64,000 bases of DNA. Source: Vibrio sp. SCSIO 43136 (GTDB lineage: Bacteria > Pseudomonadota > Gammaproteobacteria > Enterobacterales > Vibrionaceae). The DNA is taken from NCBI RefSeq assembly GCF_023716565.1, contig NZ_CP071848.1, positions 2,914,001 to 2,978,000 of the forward strand. The letters run 5' to 3'. Shown piece after piece: positions 37,749 through 46,885 of this stretch. A program made the translations under genes and the position numbers. Positions within the stretch are counted from its first letter, which is position 1; each line of letters opens with the position of its first letter. Under the pieces are notes generated by a model. The model was not told the DNA's origin and ran no database searches. It saw nothing but the letters and a program-made list of their open reading frames with translations.

Positions 37749-38731
37749 TCTGAGACGTCCAACATGTTGACTATACTTTGACACTCATCGCTGTACTTCT
37801 CTAACCATGGATGTGAGTTTCGCCATTGCCCAATATTATTTTTAGATATTTCTGGTTTGAACCTCTCTGTAATACGAGTTTCCATTAACTCTGGCACAAA
37901 TTTTTTCAACCTTTCTAATTCGCAATCATAGTCATTGCACAATGATTCAAAACCGACAATGTGGATTCTCTCTGGGTTACTCGATTTTAGCTCTATTAGT
38001 TGATGGTACATTCTCTTCTGCCATTTGATAAACTGTTCTATATCATAAGGCATCGCTAACCATCCAACTCTGTGAGAGTCAGCATATACATCTAGAAGGT
38101 CACGAACAACGACCACTATCTTAGATTCCTTATGCATCTTTAGTATTGAGTCTGCAAATAGAATGCTAAAGTTTTCATTGATAGCAAAATGCTTGTTTCC
38201 AGTTTCTTCTAAATGGTTAAATAATTGCTTCTCCACAGCAGAACCAATAATAGATAATGCTTCATCTCTCGTTGAAAAGTCAGTTAACCACATCTGCTTA
38301 TTGACTAAATCTTTCTTCCAGAATTTTCTCTTCATCACAAAGTTAGCTGAAGCTAAAATTGATTGTGAGTTTCCGTACCAAAGACCCTTATAACCTTCGC
38401 AACCAAACTCCTTCTTTATGTCTTGCTCAATGTTTATATAGGCGTCCTTCACATAACTCGGTAGTTTTAACTTACTATATGGACCAAAACCAGGGTTAGT
38501 TAGTTGTTTGACAAGCTTAGTAAAGCGATTAACACCTGTAGTGATATAAAACATACTTGTTTCACCACTAAGCTTTTTACCAAGATCAACTAAGCCATCT
38601 GGGTCGACCCATATACGCCATTCTTGACTAGGGCACAACACACCATTATATTCTGATAATACATCACATAGAGCACTAGAGCCTGTAGAGCCCAACCCTG
38701 CGACAAACAGTAAAGATTTTTTTTCAACCAA
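37745..38731 (-). CDS. Sulfotransferase family protein
   Basis: The 328-residue protein starts with a PAPS-binding loop (FVAGLGSTGSSALCDVL, residues 9-23). A downstream 3'-phosphate-binding strand-helix follows (KIVVVVRDLLDVYADSHR, with Arg and Ser in the expected spacing). A late segment IHIVGFESLCNDYDCELERLKKFV is typical of sulfotransferases. It should transfer sulfate from PAPS to a hydroxyl or amino group, most simply on the polysaccharide encoded around it. Transport to the periplasm is not indicated, so it would act on cytoplasmic intermediates. Confidence 0.8.
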   Translation of the reverse strand: MVEKKSLLFVAGLGSTGSSALCDVLSEYNGVLCPSQEWRIWVDPDGLVDLGKKLSGETSMFYITTGVNRFTKLVKQLTNPGFGPYSKLKLPSYVKDAYINIEQDIKKEFGCEGYKGLWYGNSQSILASANFVMKRKFWKKDLVNKQMWLTDFSTRDEALSIIGSAVEKQLFNHLEETGNKHFAINENFSILFADSILKMHKESKIVVVVRDLLDVYADSHRVGWLAMPYDIEQFIKWQKRMYHQLIELKSSNPERIHIVGFESLCNDYDCELERLKKFVPELMETRITERFKPEISKNNIGQWRNSHPWLEKYSDECQSIVNMLDVSE

Positions 38732-38751
38732 CGAAGATACCTCTATCTATC

Positions 38752-39210
38752 TTAACTATTTTCCAACGTAAAATTATCCCCTTCGCTCTTTGTAGTTTCA
38801 GAACGTAATGATAGGAGAGTATTATTTATTAATGTAGAAGAGGTGGATTTAGTATAAGGAAAATAAACTAGTCTAACACCAGCATCTGTCATTTCCTTAT
38901 CAATTTGTTTCCACTTATCAGTTTTATACCAGTCATCACCAACAAACATAATATTAAACTTGTATCGATTAAAAGCATCCATCTTATCCATAGTTGATTG
39001 CTCTACAGCTAGATCTACATATTTGCACGCTGAAACTATTTCTAGTCTCTCTTCAAATGGTATAACTGATTTTTTGTTCTTGTACGAAACTAGTTCATCG
39101 TTAGTCACACCAACAATCAACCGATCGCACATAGCCTTAGCATTACGTAGAACTCTTACATGTCCAACATGAAAAAGATCAAAAACACCTGTTGTATAGC
39201 CGACTACCAT
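38752..39210 (-). CDS. Glycerol-3-phosphate cytidylyltransferase-like protein (TagD/GCT family)
   Basis: The 152-residue nucleotidyltransferase has the HxGH motif in GVFDLFHVGHVRVLRNAK (His14, His17). The second motif YTKSTSSTLI is equivalent to RTEGISTT. The GCT subfamily makes CDP-glycerol from CTP and glycerol 3-phosphate. The last 20 residues are an extra acidic tail. The start overlaps the asparagine-synthase-like stop by seven bases. CDP-glycerol would imply a glycerol-phosphate substituent, but no clear CDP-glycerol transferase was recognised nearby. Confidence 0.82.
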   Translation of the reverse strand: MVVGYTTGVFDLFHVGHVRVLRNAKAMCDRLIVGVTNDELVSYKNKKSVIPFEERLEIVSACKYVDLAVEQSTMDKMDAFNRYKFNIMFVGDDWYKTDKWKQIDKEMTDAGVRLVYFPYTKSTSSTLINNTLLSLRSETTKSEGDNFTLENS

Positions 39211-40730
39211 CCCAGCACCTCTAAGTTAAACTCTCTAAATTTTTCATACTCTTCAAAGCGACTATTGTGAGCACTAAAAGTTGAACTGAAACCAATTTTC
39301 TTACGATTAATCGGCCCAAACATACCTAGATTTTCACACATTTTTCTTAATGGAAGTTTTGAATAACTGTTGTCGATCTTATCCGAAGCTTTCCTGCGAT
39401 ATAAATAGCTAACAAGCTCATTGCTCACAAAGGGGACTCTTGCCTCTTTCGATGCTGCCATACTTGCAGTATCCATTCTTCTCAGCAATCCCGTTAAATG
39501 AACGTTATAGAAAAAGTCTTCAAGAAACTCGATTGGCTTCTTATTAACTTTTAAAGCGAAAAGATATTCTTCAAGTCTCTTAGTGCATAGCTCCTTGGGA
39601 GCATATGCATATAGCTCAAAAAATTGATCAAGTGTAAAGTCATCGTTATTTTGGCTAAACTCTCTAAATATTCGATCGTAGCCAAAGAATATCTCATCCG
39701 CTCCTTCACCAGTCAGAACAACCTTTTCTTCTGCAGCCATTTGATTACAAATCGCATAAATCATGCCTTCATTCGGCACACTCAAAGGCTCACCACGCAA
39801 CTCAATTAGGTGCTTCCACAACTTTGTCAATTCCTCTTCTGATAGAGTCAAAGATTCAATCGACTTCCCCAGCATACGAGCAGTCTCTTTAGCTTCAGCT
39901 ATCTCATTGTGCTCTTGAAGGCCTACCGTATAAGTTTTTTGTGCTGAACTAAGTTTAGTAATAAGCGAACTATCGATTCCGCCAGATAGGAGGCATACAT
40001 TAGTTACATCACTTAGCTCGTGGAAGCTAACTGAATCACTTAATAAGCGCTCAACGGTGGCTTGATCAAGCTCCTCAGCTTGAGAACGGCTAGCTATTTC
40101 AAGTAAATCAACTAGTTCTCCATTTTTAAGGATAGTACCAGGTAGAACTTCATCAATTTCATTGAAGAACGTTTTCCCTGGCATTGGACGACGAATCAAA
40201 CTCCACTCAGCTATAGATTCCTTACTTACAGAACAATCCACTAACTCCCTAATTGAGATAGTTTCTGATGATAAAAAGATTCCTTGCTCATTACTTGCCA
40301 TAAAGAGTGGCTTAATACCAAACCTATCCCTGGCTGCCCACCAGTCATTCTCTTTAAGATCGTAAATCACAAGTGCAAACATGCCATCTAACATCGAGAA
40401 GATTTCTTGGCCTACTGATGCAAACCCTTCAATTAATGTCTCGGTATCACAGTCAGTATCACATGACAAACTTAGGCGCTTTCTAATCTCTAAATGATTA
40501 TAAATTTCGCCATTATAGATAATTTTATAACGACCACATTTAGATGACATCGGTTGATCTGTCGACGTAGTTAGATCTAAAATAGACAATCTAACATGTC
40601 CTAAATGAATGTCGTCAATATTAAGATAACCAAAAGCATCTGGCCCACGCCATTCTTGCTTTTTCAAAGCTCTAACAAAATCCAACTCATTAATATTTTG
40701 AGATGACTTTGCGAAAAATATTCCACACAT
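39204..40730 (-). CDS. Glutamine-hydrolysing asparagine synthase-like amidotransferase
   Basis: The 508-residue two-domain enzyme has a glutaminase domain beginning MCGIFFA with the Cys2 nucleophile, RGPDAFGY and YNGEIYNHLEIR. The synthetase domain with SGGIDSS (249-255) and LTGEGADEIFFGYDR follows. In O-antigen loci such proteins (WbpS type) commonly amidate a sugar uronic acid carboxyl instead of making asparagine, and that is the likely role here next to wbpB/D/E-like genes. Free asparagine synthesis cannot be excluded from sequence. Confidence 0.85.
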   Translation of the reverse strand: MCGIFFAKSSQNINELDFVRALKKQEWRGPDAFGYLNIDDIHLGHVRLSILDLTTSTDQPMSSKCGRYKIIYNGEIYNHLEIRKRLSLSCDTDCDTETLIEGFASVGQEIFSMLDGMFALVIYDLKENDWWAARDRFGIKPLFMASNEQGIFLSSETISIRELVDCSVSKESIAEWSLIRRPMPGKTFFNEIDEVLPGTILKNGELVDLLEIASRSQAEELDQATVERLLSDSVSFHELSDVTNVCLLSGGIDSSLITKLSSAQKTYTVGLQEHNEIAEAKETARMLGKSIESLTLSEEELTKLWKHLIELRGEPLSVPNEGMIYAICNQMAAEEKVVLTGEGADEIFFGYDRIFREFSQNNDDFTLDQFFELYAYAPKELCTKRLEEYLFALKVNKKPIEFLEDFFYNVHLTGLLRRMDTASMAASKEARVPFVSNELVSYLYRRKASDKIDNSYSKLPLRKMCENLGMFGPINRKKIGFSSTFSAHNSRFEEYEKFREFNLEVLGW

Positions 40731-40746
40731 GATTAGCTATTTTTTC

Positions 40747-41865
40747 TTACATCTTGTTTGTATAAAAATTTCGAATTTCATTGCAAACTCGAACGATAGA
40801 TTCATCCGGCATTTCTGGATAAATCGGTAATGATAGAATTCGGCTCTGGTTTTTGTATGCATTAGGGAATTCTTCATACTCATGGCCAAATCGTTCATAA
40901 GCTTGTAAGAATGGCAACGCTACTGGATAATTTATAGACGTTTGTATATTCTTCTGCTTTAGGTGTTCTACTAGCTCATCACGATTATCTACACGTATAA
41001 CATATAGATGCCAAACATGCTCATTGCCTCCAGCTATCTGTGGGCACCCTACCTCTTCAATTCCTTCAAGTAATTCTGTGTACCTTGTTGCTACTCGTTG
41101 GCGATCTTTCGTCCATCCAGCCAGATACTTGAGTTTAACATTTAGAATTGCAGCTTGAAGTCCATCTAAACGACTGTTAATTCCCTCAATATCATGAACA
41201 CCTTTTACTAACCCACCGTGCCTTGCAAATTTTGCCATACGCTCTGCTAGTTGCTTATCGTTAGTAGTTGCTGCTCCAGCATCTCCCATCGCCCCCAGGT
41301 TTTTGCCTGGATAAAATGAGAAACTAGCAACCTCTCCGAAGGTACCAACTAGCTTGTTCTTGTGGGTAGCTAAATGCGCCTGAGCACAATCTTCAAGAAC
41401 CCATAATGAATGTTCTTCAGCTATTGCCATTATCTCGGTCATATTTGCTGCTTGACCATATAAATGAACAGGTATGATCCCCACTGTTTTATCAGTAATC
41501 TTAGCTTTAATTTCTTCAGGGTCTATAGTAAAAGTATCCGGCTCGGTATCACAAAAGACTACTGTTCCTCCCGCTTGAGTAATTGTCTCAGTAGTTGAGA
41601 TCCAAGAGTGGGCTGGAGCAATAACTTCTTGACCCTCTTTTAGGTCAAGAGCCTTCATTGCAATATATAGAGAGTCCGTACCATTAGCACAAGAGACACA
41701 ATTTTCTACTTGCATTAATTCAGCATAATTCACTTCAAAAGCTTCAACGTGCGGACCACGAACAAAGCTGGTATTTTCCAATACATCATGTATAGCATTG
41801 TCGATTTCAGTTTTCATAGACTGGTAATGAGCGTACAAGTCGTTAAAAGGTATACCTTTATTCAT
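40747..41865 (-). CDS. wbpE: DegT/DnrJ/EryC1 sugar aminotransferase (WbpE-like)
   Basis: The 372-residue PLP enzyme has the cofactor lysine Lys188 in SFSFYPGKNLGAMGDAGA. VLEDCAQAHLA and the substrate segments NGTDSLYIAM and GINSRLDGLQAAIL are also present. WbpE puts an amino group at C3 of UDP-3-keto-GlcNAcA, working in turn with WbpB and WbpD, whose homologues lie directly upstream. No start ambiguity: MNKGIPFNDLYAHY. Confidence 0.88.
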   Translation of the reverse strand: MNKGIPFNDLYAHYQSMKTEIDNAIHDVLENTSFVRGPHVEAFEVNYAELMQVENCVSCANGTDSLYIAMKALDLKEGQEVIAPAHSWISTTETITQAGGTVVFCDTEPDTFTIDPEEIKAKITDKTVGIIPVHLYGQAANMTEIMAIAEEHSLWVLEDCAQAHLATHKNKLVGTFGEVASFSFYPGKNLGAMGDAGAATTNDKQLAERMAKFARHGGLVKGVHDIEGINSRLDGLQAAILNVKLKYLAGWTKDRQRVATRYTELLEGIEEVGCPQIAGGNEHVWHLYVIRVDNRDELVEHLKQKNIQTSINYPVALPFLQAYERFGHEYEEFPNAYKNQSRILSLPIYPEMPDESIVRVCNEIRNFYTNKM

Positions 41866-41875
41866 ATAGTACCTA

Positions 41876-42334
41876 TTATAGTTTTCTAATTAATTTGGCC
41901 GGGTTTCCAACATATATTCCCGGCACAGTGATATCTTTTGTGACAACTGCACCCGCACCAACTACCACGTTATCACATATTGATACGGGCAAGACTGTTA
42001 CATTACTGCCTAGGGAAACGTCATTACCAATCAAGGTTGAGCACCATTTTGACTGGTCTCCATTTGCAGGCCCGCCTGATGAAAAAAGATCATTTACAAA
42101 CATTACTCCGTGACCAACAAAGCAATCCGCACCAATCGTAACTAATTCACAAATAAACGTGTGAGATTGAATTTTGGTTCGCTCTCCGATCCTAACTCCT
42201 TTTTGAATCTCAACGAATGGCCCAACAAATACATCGTCACCTAAGATACATTCATAAAGGTTTACAGGTTCTATAACTTTAATCTGTTTACCAAAGGTAA
42301 CATTTCTGATAGCGACTTCTTGTTGAGCAAACAT
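41876..42334 (-). CDS. wbpD: Left-handed beta-helix N-acetyltransferase (WbpD-like)
   Basis: The 152-residue hexapeptide-repeat protein (VFVGPFVEIQKGVRIGERTKIQSHTFI, IGNDVSLGSNVTVLPVSICDNVVVGAGAVVTKDI) is of the size and order expected for WbpD. WbpD acetylates the 3-amino group of UDP-GlcNAc3NA. The conserved FVGHGVMFVND region holds the candidate catalytic His. It begins directly after the wbpB-like stop (adjacent bases) and is followed by the wbpE-like gene, so the three act as a unit. Confidence 0.85.
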   Translation of the reverse strand: MFAQQEVAIRNVTFGKQIKVIEPVNLYECILGDDVFVGPFVEIQKGVRIGERTKIQSHTFICELVTIGADCFVGHGVMFVNDLFSSGGPANGDQSKWCSTLIGNDVSLGSNVTVLPVSICDNVVVGAGAVVTKDITVPGIYVGNPAKLIRKL

Positions 42335-43399
42335 CTATTTATTGTTCCTACCCAAGCGACAGTTTTTTGGTTTAAATCTCAAATAAACTTCTTTTTTAGT
42401 CTCTATTGACTCATAAATCGCATTGATCAGCTCTAGGCTTTTTCTACCTTGAAGACCATCAACTAGATGCTTTTTATTATTTTCTATAGCATCAACAACA
42501 TGTTCGTAATAAGCCTGATGTCCAAACCCATAAACATTTGGTGGATTAACTGAATACTGACTCAGAATTCCTTCGTCACCATCTCGTGATTCAGAGAAGT
42601 TCCATGATTTCATTTCATTAACAGCAAAACCGCCAATTTCGACAGTTCCTCTTGCACCTAAAACAGAAATAGAACCTTCCAAATCTTTAGGCCTAACTGC
42701 AGTTGTTGCCTCTATGATACCTAAAGCACCATTTTTGAAACGAACATTTACAATTGCAGTATCCTCCGCTTCTATATCAACCAGAGCCCTAGTACTCATT
42801 GCGTGAACACTCTCAACTTCGCCCATCATCCATTCAAGCAAGTCAATATGATGGCTTGCTTGGTTAGTTAATACACCACCATCCATAGCCCAGGTTCCAC
42901 GCCAAGAATCTTGATCATAATATGCTTGAGGGCGACACCAACGCACACGAACTGTACCCAAGACTAATTGACCAAATCGACCATCCTCCAAAGCTTCACG
43001 TAGTTTTACCACAGGTACGTTGAATCGATTTTGTTTAACAACAAATAGTTTCACCCCTGCCGAGTCACAAGCTTCAATCATTCGGTCGGCATCATCCAAT
43101 GTCAGCGCCATCGGTTTTTCAACAATAATGTGCTTTCCATACGAAGCCAATTCAACTACGTTATCTGCATGGTTACCACTTTCAGTGAGAACGACAAATA
43201 CATCAATATTTTCACTCTTGGCCATTTCATGCATATCAGTAAAATAGGGAACATCAAACTGTTCACCTATTTTCTCAGCTTTTTCTTCGATAATATCACA
43301 GACAGCTGCCAAACGGGCACCTTCAATTTGACCAAATCCAAGTAGCTCAGAATGCCTTTTGGCAATACGGCCGCAACCTACCAACGCTAAATTCAACAT
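42335..43399 (-). CDS. wbpB: Gfo/Idh/MocA-type NAD-dependent dehydrogenase (WbpB-like)
   Basis: The 354-residue protein has a Rossmann N-terminus (NLALVGCGRIAKRHSELLG) and the catalytic EKPMALTLDDAD segment. The substrate domain has VRWCRPQAYYDQDSWRGTWAMDGGVLTNQASHHIDLLEWMMG, typical of WbpB. WbpB oxidises C3 of UDP-GlcNAcA. The upstream UDP-GlcNAc 6-dehydrogenase (WbpA) expected for this pathway is not in the window. The gene is separated from the DUF1972 glycosyltransferase by 118 bases. Confidence 0.88.
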   Translation of the reverse strand: MLNLALVGCGRIAKRHSELLGFGQIEGARLAAVCDIIEEKAEKIGEQFDVPYFTDMHEMAKSENIDVFVVLTESGNHADNVVELASYGKHIIVEKPMALTLDDADRMIEACDSAGVKLFVVKQNRFNVPVVKLREALEDGRFGQLVLGTVRVRWCRPQAYYDQDSWRGTWAMDGGVLTNQASHHIDLLEWMMGEVESVHAMSTRALVDIEAEDTAIVNVRFKNGALGIIEATTAVRPKDLEGSISVLGARGTVEIGGFAVNEMKSWNFSESRDGDEGILSQYSVNPPNVYGFGHQAYYEHVVDAIENNKKHLVDGLQGRKSLELINAIYESIETKKEVYLRFKPKNCRLGRNNK

Positions 43400-43517
43400 T
43401 TTTTGTCCCTAATCCAAATTAATTATTTCGTAATGATGTGGTCACTTATCACACTAACTAATAAAACTCTATATTACACCTAAGTAGAACCCAAATTTAA
43501 TGCTTGAGTTGATGGTA

Positions 43518-44567
43518 TTAATAGAGGTTCTCATACTGTTCATTGATCTGACTCCATGTGTAATTTTCTCGAGCAACAGACAATAATTTTCTACCCGACA
43601 AAATCCAACTCTCATCTCTCCCTGCAAGATGTTTCCGTAAATCTTCGCTATTGCTAAAATATATTGCATGGTCATGTGTTGAATGCCTATTGAAGTCACA
43701 GTCATACGCGATAATCGGAACATCAAAATGCATCATTTCAACTAAAGATGGGTTAGTTCCACCAGCGGAATGTCCATGTATATACACAGAACAATTTCTT
43801 CTCAAAGAATACAACACATCCAAGTCATAAATTGGCTCAATGATATCTATGTTATCATAAGTTGAGTACTTCTTTTTTAGCCTTTGACCATATTCATTGC
43901 TCCCCCAATTACCAACAAACTTTAGGTGTTCATCGGTTCTCGAGAACGCTTTCAAAATCATCTCTATATTATTTTCAGGCTCAATTCGACATATGGATAA
44001 AGCATATTCTTTTTCTATACGATCAATCTCTATATTTCTAATTGCATGATCACCACCATACGCAATAACAGCACTATCAACACCATATTCCTTGCGTACA
44101 TAGTCATATATTGCCTTATTATCGGTTACAATTGAATCAGAATATTTTACTGCCATTGACTCTGAAATCTTTAGGAATTTCTTAGCTAATTTATTCCACT
44201 TGCCTCTGCGCCACTCCATCCCATCTATATTAGTAATTATTTTCCCACTAAATAGCTTGGAAAATATAGGAAGGAAAATGCACCCAGAAACACCTAGAAT
44301 CAATACTATGTCAGGCCGACTTTTAAGACATTTGATTAGTGACCAAATGTCATATGGCACACTTTGCATTCCATTAGCTTTAATTGGCAAATAAACTAGA
44401 TTAGCACCATTACAGCTATCCAACTTTTCAGTGTAATTATATGATGAACAGAAAACACTATATTTAATTTCGTCACTTGCATTATTAACTAAGTTCTCTA
44501 CTAAAGATTCAAAGCCACCATAGCAAGCTGGGATACCAGCAGTCCCAATTACAAAGATCGTTTTCAT
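43518..44567 (-). CDS. DUF1972-type glycosyltransferase (GT4 fold, probable rhamnosyltransferase)
   Basis: The 349-residue protein begins with the family hallmark IGTAGIPACYGGFESLVENLV. It continues with NIDGMEWRRGKWNKLAKKFLK and the C-terminal donor site region YIHGHSAGGTNPSLVEMM. Family members are often annotated as rhamnosyltransferases, which fits its position directly after rfbC with a four-base ATGA overlap. It probably adds rhamnose early in repeat-unit assembly; the acceptor is unknown. Confidence 0.82.
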   Translation of the reverse strand: MKTIFVIGTAGIPACYGGFESLVENLVNNASDEIKYSVFCSSYNYTEKLDSCNGANLVYLPIKANGMQSVPYDIWSLIKCLKSRPDIVLILGVSGCIFLPIFSKLFSGKIITNIDGMEWRRGKWNKLAKKFLKISESMAVKYSDSIVTDNKAIYDYVRKEYGVDSAVIAYGGDHAIRNIEIDRIEKEYALSICRIEPENNIEMILKAFSRTDEHLKFVGNWGSNEYGQRLKKKYSTYDNIDIIEPIYDLDVLYSLRRNCSVYIHGHSAGGTNPSLVEMMHFDVPIIAYDCDFNRHSTHDHAIYFSNSEDLRKHLAGRDESWILSGRKLLSVARENYTWSQINEQYENLY

Positions 44568-45112
44568 AATATGTGAACTAACTCTTTAAGTGTCATTGCT
44601 TCTTCATCTTTTTGGGATAGCATAGGAGCGTCATTGAGAGGCCAATCTATATTTATATCGTCATCACTCCAAAGGAGCGAAACTTCATATTCAGGAGCAT
44701 AGTAATCTGTACACTTGTAAACAAATTCAGTTTCATCACTTATCACATAAAAGCCATGAGCAAAACCTTCTGGAATCCATAGTTGACGTTTATTCTCTGC
44801 AGACAAATATACGCCAACCCATAGACCAAATGTTGATGATTCCTTTCTAATATCAACAGCCACATCAAATACTTCACCAGAAACGACTCTAACCAATTTT
44901 CCTTGAGTATTTTCCGTTTGGTAATGTAAGCCCCGCAGAATTCCTTTCTTGGATTTCGAGTGATTATCTTGAACAAATTGCGTTGGTTTACTTGTGACCA
45001 ATTCTTCAAACTGCTTTTGGTTCCAAGTTTCCATGAAGAAGCCACGCTCATCACCATATACACTTGGCTCGATGATTTTTACCTCAGGAATACGAGACTC
45101 TATTACTTTCAT
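44564..45112 (-). CDS. rfbC: dTDP-4-dehydrorhamnose 3,5-epimerase
   Basis: The 182-residue cupin enzyme carries EPSVYGDERGFFMETWNQKQFEEL, the catalytic His in DNHSKSKKGILRGLHYQ, and the IPEGFAHGFYVIS segment. It is the third step of dTDP-L-rhamnose synthesis. It follows rfbD by four bases in the usual rfbBADC arrangement. Confidence 0.95.
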   Translation of the reverse strand: MKVIESRIPEVKIIEPSVYGDERGFFMETWNQKQFEELVTSKPTQFVQDNHSKSKKGILRGLHYQTENTQGKLVRVVSGEVFDVAVDIRKESSTFGLWVGVYLSAENKRQLWIPEGFAHGFYVISDETEFVYKCTDYYAPEYEVSLLWSDDDINIDWPLNDAPMLSQKDEEAMTLKELVHIL

Positions 45113-45116
45113 TTTA

Positions 45117-45998
45117 TTATCCTGTATAGGCTTGAATATTGTTTAATGCTACCTTCCATTCACTCGCTTCAACAGAAAAAGCAGAAGTGATTTTATCGGT
45201 ACTTAATCGAGAATTACCTGGACGTTTTGCTGATGTTGGATATAGATCAGTGGTAATACTGGTTAAATCAGGCTTTTCCGAGATAACCCCTTGCTTAACC
45301 GCCGAATCAAAAATGACTTCTGCAAATTCGAACCAACTGACATGGGGTAAACCAGAGTAGTGATAGATACCGTATTCAACAATATTACCCTGTGCAATGC
45401 GAAGTGCTATTTTAATTAACGCATTAGCAATATCACCTGCGTAGGTGGGCCCACCATACTGATCACCTACAACGCTTAATGCGTTCCGAGTTTCACTTAG
45501 ACGGAGCATGGTTTTGACAAAGTTATGGCCATTTTCCCCAAACACCCAAGCCGTGCGAAAAATTATGTGTTTTTCACACGCTTCAGCTACAGCAGTTTCA
45601 CCAGCTAATTTGCTTGCGCCATAAACCCCTTGTGGGTTTGTGGTGTCACTTTCTACATACTCACCCACTTTACTACCTTCAAAAACATAATCTGTTGAAA
45701 TATGTAGTATTGCAGCACCTATACTTTGAGCCGCTTGTGCTAGGTATTTGGGTCCATCATGATTAATAGCGTAAGAAAGCTCCACTTCCTCTTCAGCTTT
45801 ATCAACCGCAGTATATGCTGCCGCATTAATAATGACAGTTGGTTGAAATTCATCAACTCTCTCTCTTACTGCATCTTGATTTGTAATATCAAGGTGCTCT
45901 CTATCAAGTGCTAATACAGCAATATTTTCATTGCCAGATAATTGCTTGGTAAGGCAGTTGCCAACTTGACCATAGCAGCCCGTAATTAGTACACGCAT
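45117..45998 (-). CDS. rfbD: dTDP-4-dehydrorhamnose reductase
   Basis: The 293-residue short-chain reductase has the NADPH motif TGCYGQVGNCL. ISTDYVFEGSK and the catalytic YGASKLAGE (YxxxK) are present, with RTAWVFGENGHNFVKTM further on. It makes dTDP-L-rhamnose. It shares one base with rfbA. Confidence 0.95.
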   Translation of the reverse strand: MRVLITGCYGQVGNCLTKQLSGNENIAVLALDREHLDITNQDAVRERVDEFQPTVIINAAAYTAVDKAEEEVELSYAINHDGPKYLAQAAQSIGAAILHISTDYVFEGSKVGEYVESDTTNPQGVYGASKLAGETAVAEACEKHIIFRTAWVFGENGHNFVKTMLRLSETRNALSVVGDQYGGPTYAGDIANALIKIALRIAQGNIVEYGIYHYSGLPHVSWFEFAEVIFDSAVKQGVISEKPDLTSITTDLYPTSAKRPGNSRLSTDKITSAFSVEASEWKVALNNIQAYTG

Positions 45999-46885
45999 TA
46001 ACTCACAACCTTTTTCTGGCTCTCATTAACTAGACGAGCCAAGTACCGCCCGTATTCATTTTTCATCATAGGTCTAGCAAATGCTAACACCTGCTCATCA
46101 CTTATCCAACCATTACGCCATGCAATCTCTTCTAAACATGCGACTTTTAGTCCTTGTACATTCTCAATGGTTTGTACAAAAGCTGAGGCTTCATGTAAGC
46201 TTTCGTGAGTGCCTGTATCTAACCACGCAAAGCCACGACCTAATAACTCCACATTTAATGAGCCATCATTTAGATACATTTCATTTAATGTGGTGATTTC
46301 AAGCTCACCACGTTGAGACGGTTTAACCTGTTTCGCCATTTCTACAATGCGGTTGTCATAAAAATAGAGACCTGTCACCGCATAGTTTGATTTTGGTACT
46401 TTCGGTTTTTCTTCAATAGAAACTGCTTTCATTTCTTCATCAATTTCAACGATGCCAAAACGCTCTGGATCTTTAACTTGATAGCCAAACACTGTTGCTC
46501 CAGATTCACGTGATGCTGCACTTTGCAATGTTTTTGAGAATGATTGGCCATAGAAGATGTTATCACCCAGCACTAAGCATACTCTATCATCACCAATGAA
46601 CTCTTCACCAATAATGAAAGCCTGAGCTAAACCATCTGGACTTGGTTGAATCGCATACTCAAGGTTAATGCCAAAATCTGAGCCATCTCCTAATAAACGC
46701 CTAAAGCCTGCATTATCTTCAGGTGTTGTGATGATTAAAATATCTTTAATGCCAGCCAACATTAGCGTTGAAATTGGATAAAACACCATTGGCTTATCGT
46801 AGATAGGTAGTAGTTGTTTTGATACACCACGAGTTAATGGATATAGACGTGTACCGGACCCACCAGCTAGAACAATCCCCTTCAT
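45998..46885 (-). CDS. rfbA: Glucose-1-phosphate thymidylyltransferase
   Basis: The 295-residue protein starts [20 protein letters not shown] with the nucleotide-binding signature. Lys in [24 protein letters not shown] and the substrate segment [20 protein letters not shown] follow. It makes dTDP-glucose, the first step of the pathway. It shares one base with rfbB upstream. Confidence 0.96.
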   Translation of the reverse strand: MKGIVLAGGSGTRLYPLTRGVSKQLLPIYDKPMVFYPISTLMLAGIKDILIITTPEDNAGFRRLLGDGSDFGINLEYAIQPSPDGLAQAFIIGEEFIGDDRVCLVLGDNIFYGQSFSKTLQSAASRESGATVFGYQVKDPERFGIVEIDEEMKAVSIEEKPKVPKSNYAVTGLYFYDNRIVEMAKQVKPSQRGELEITTLNEMYLNDGSLNVELLGRGFAWLDTGTHESLHEASAFVQTIENVQGLKVACLEEIAWRNGWISDEQVLAFARPMMKNEYGRYLARLVNESQKKVVS

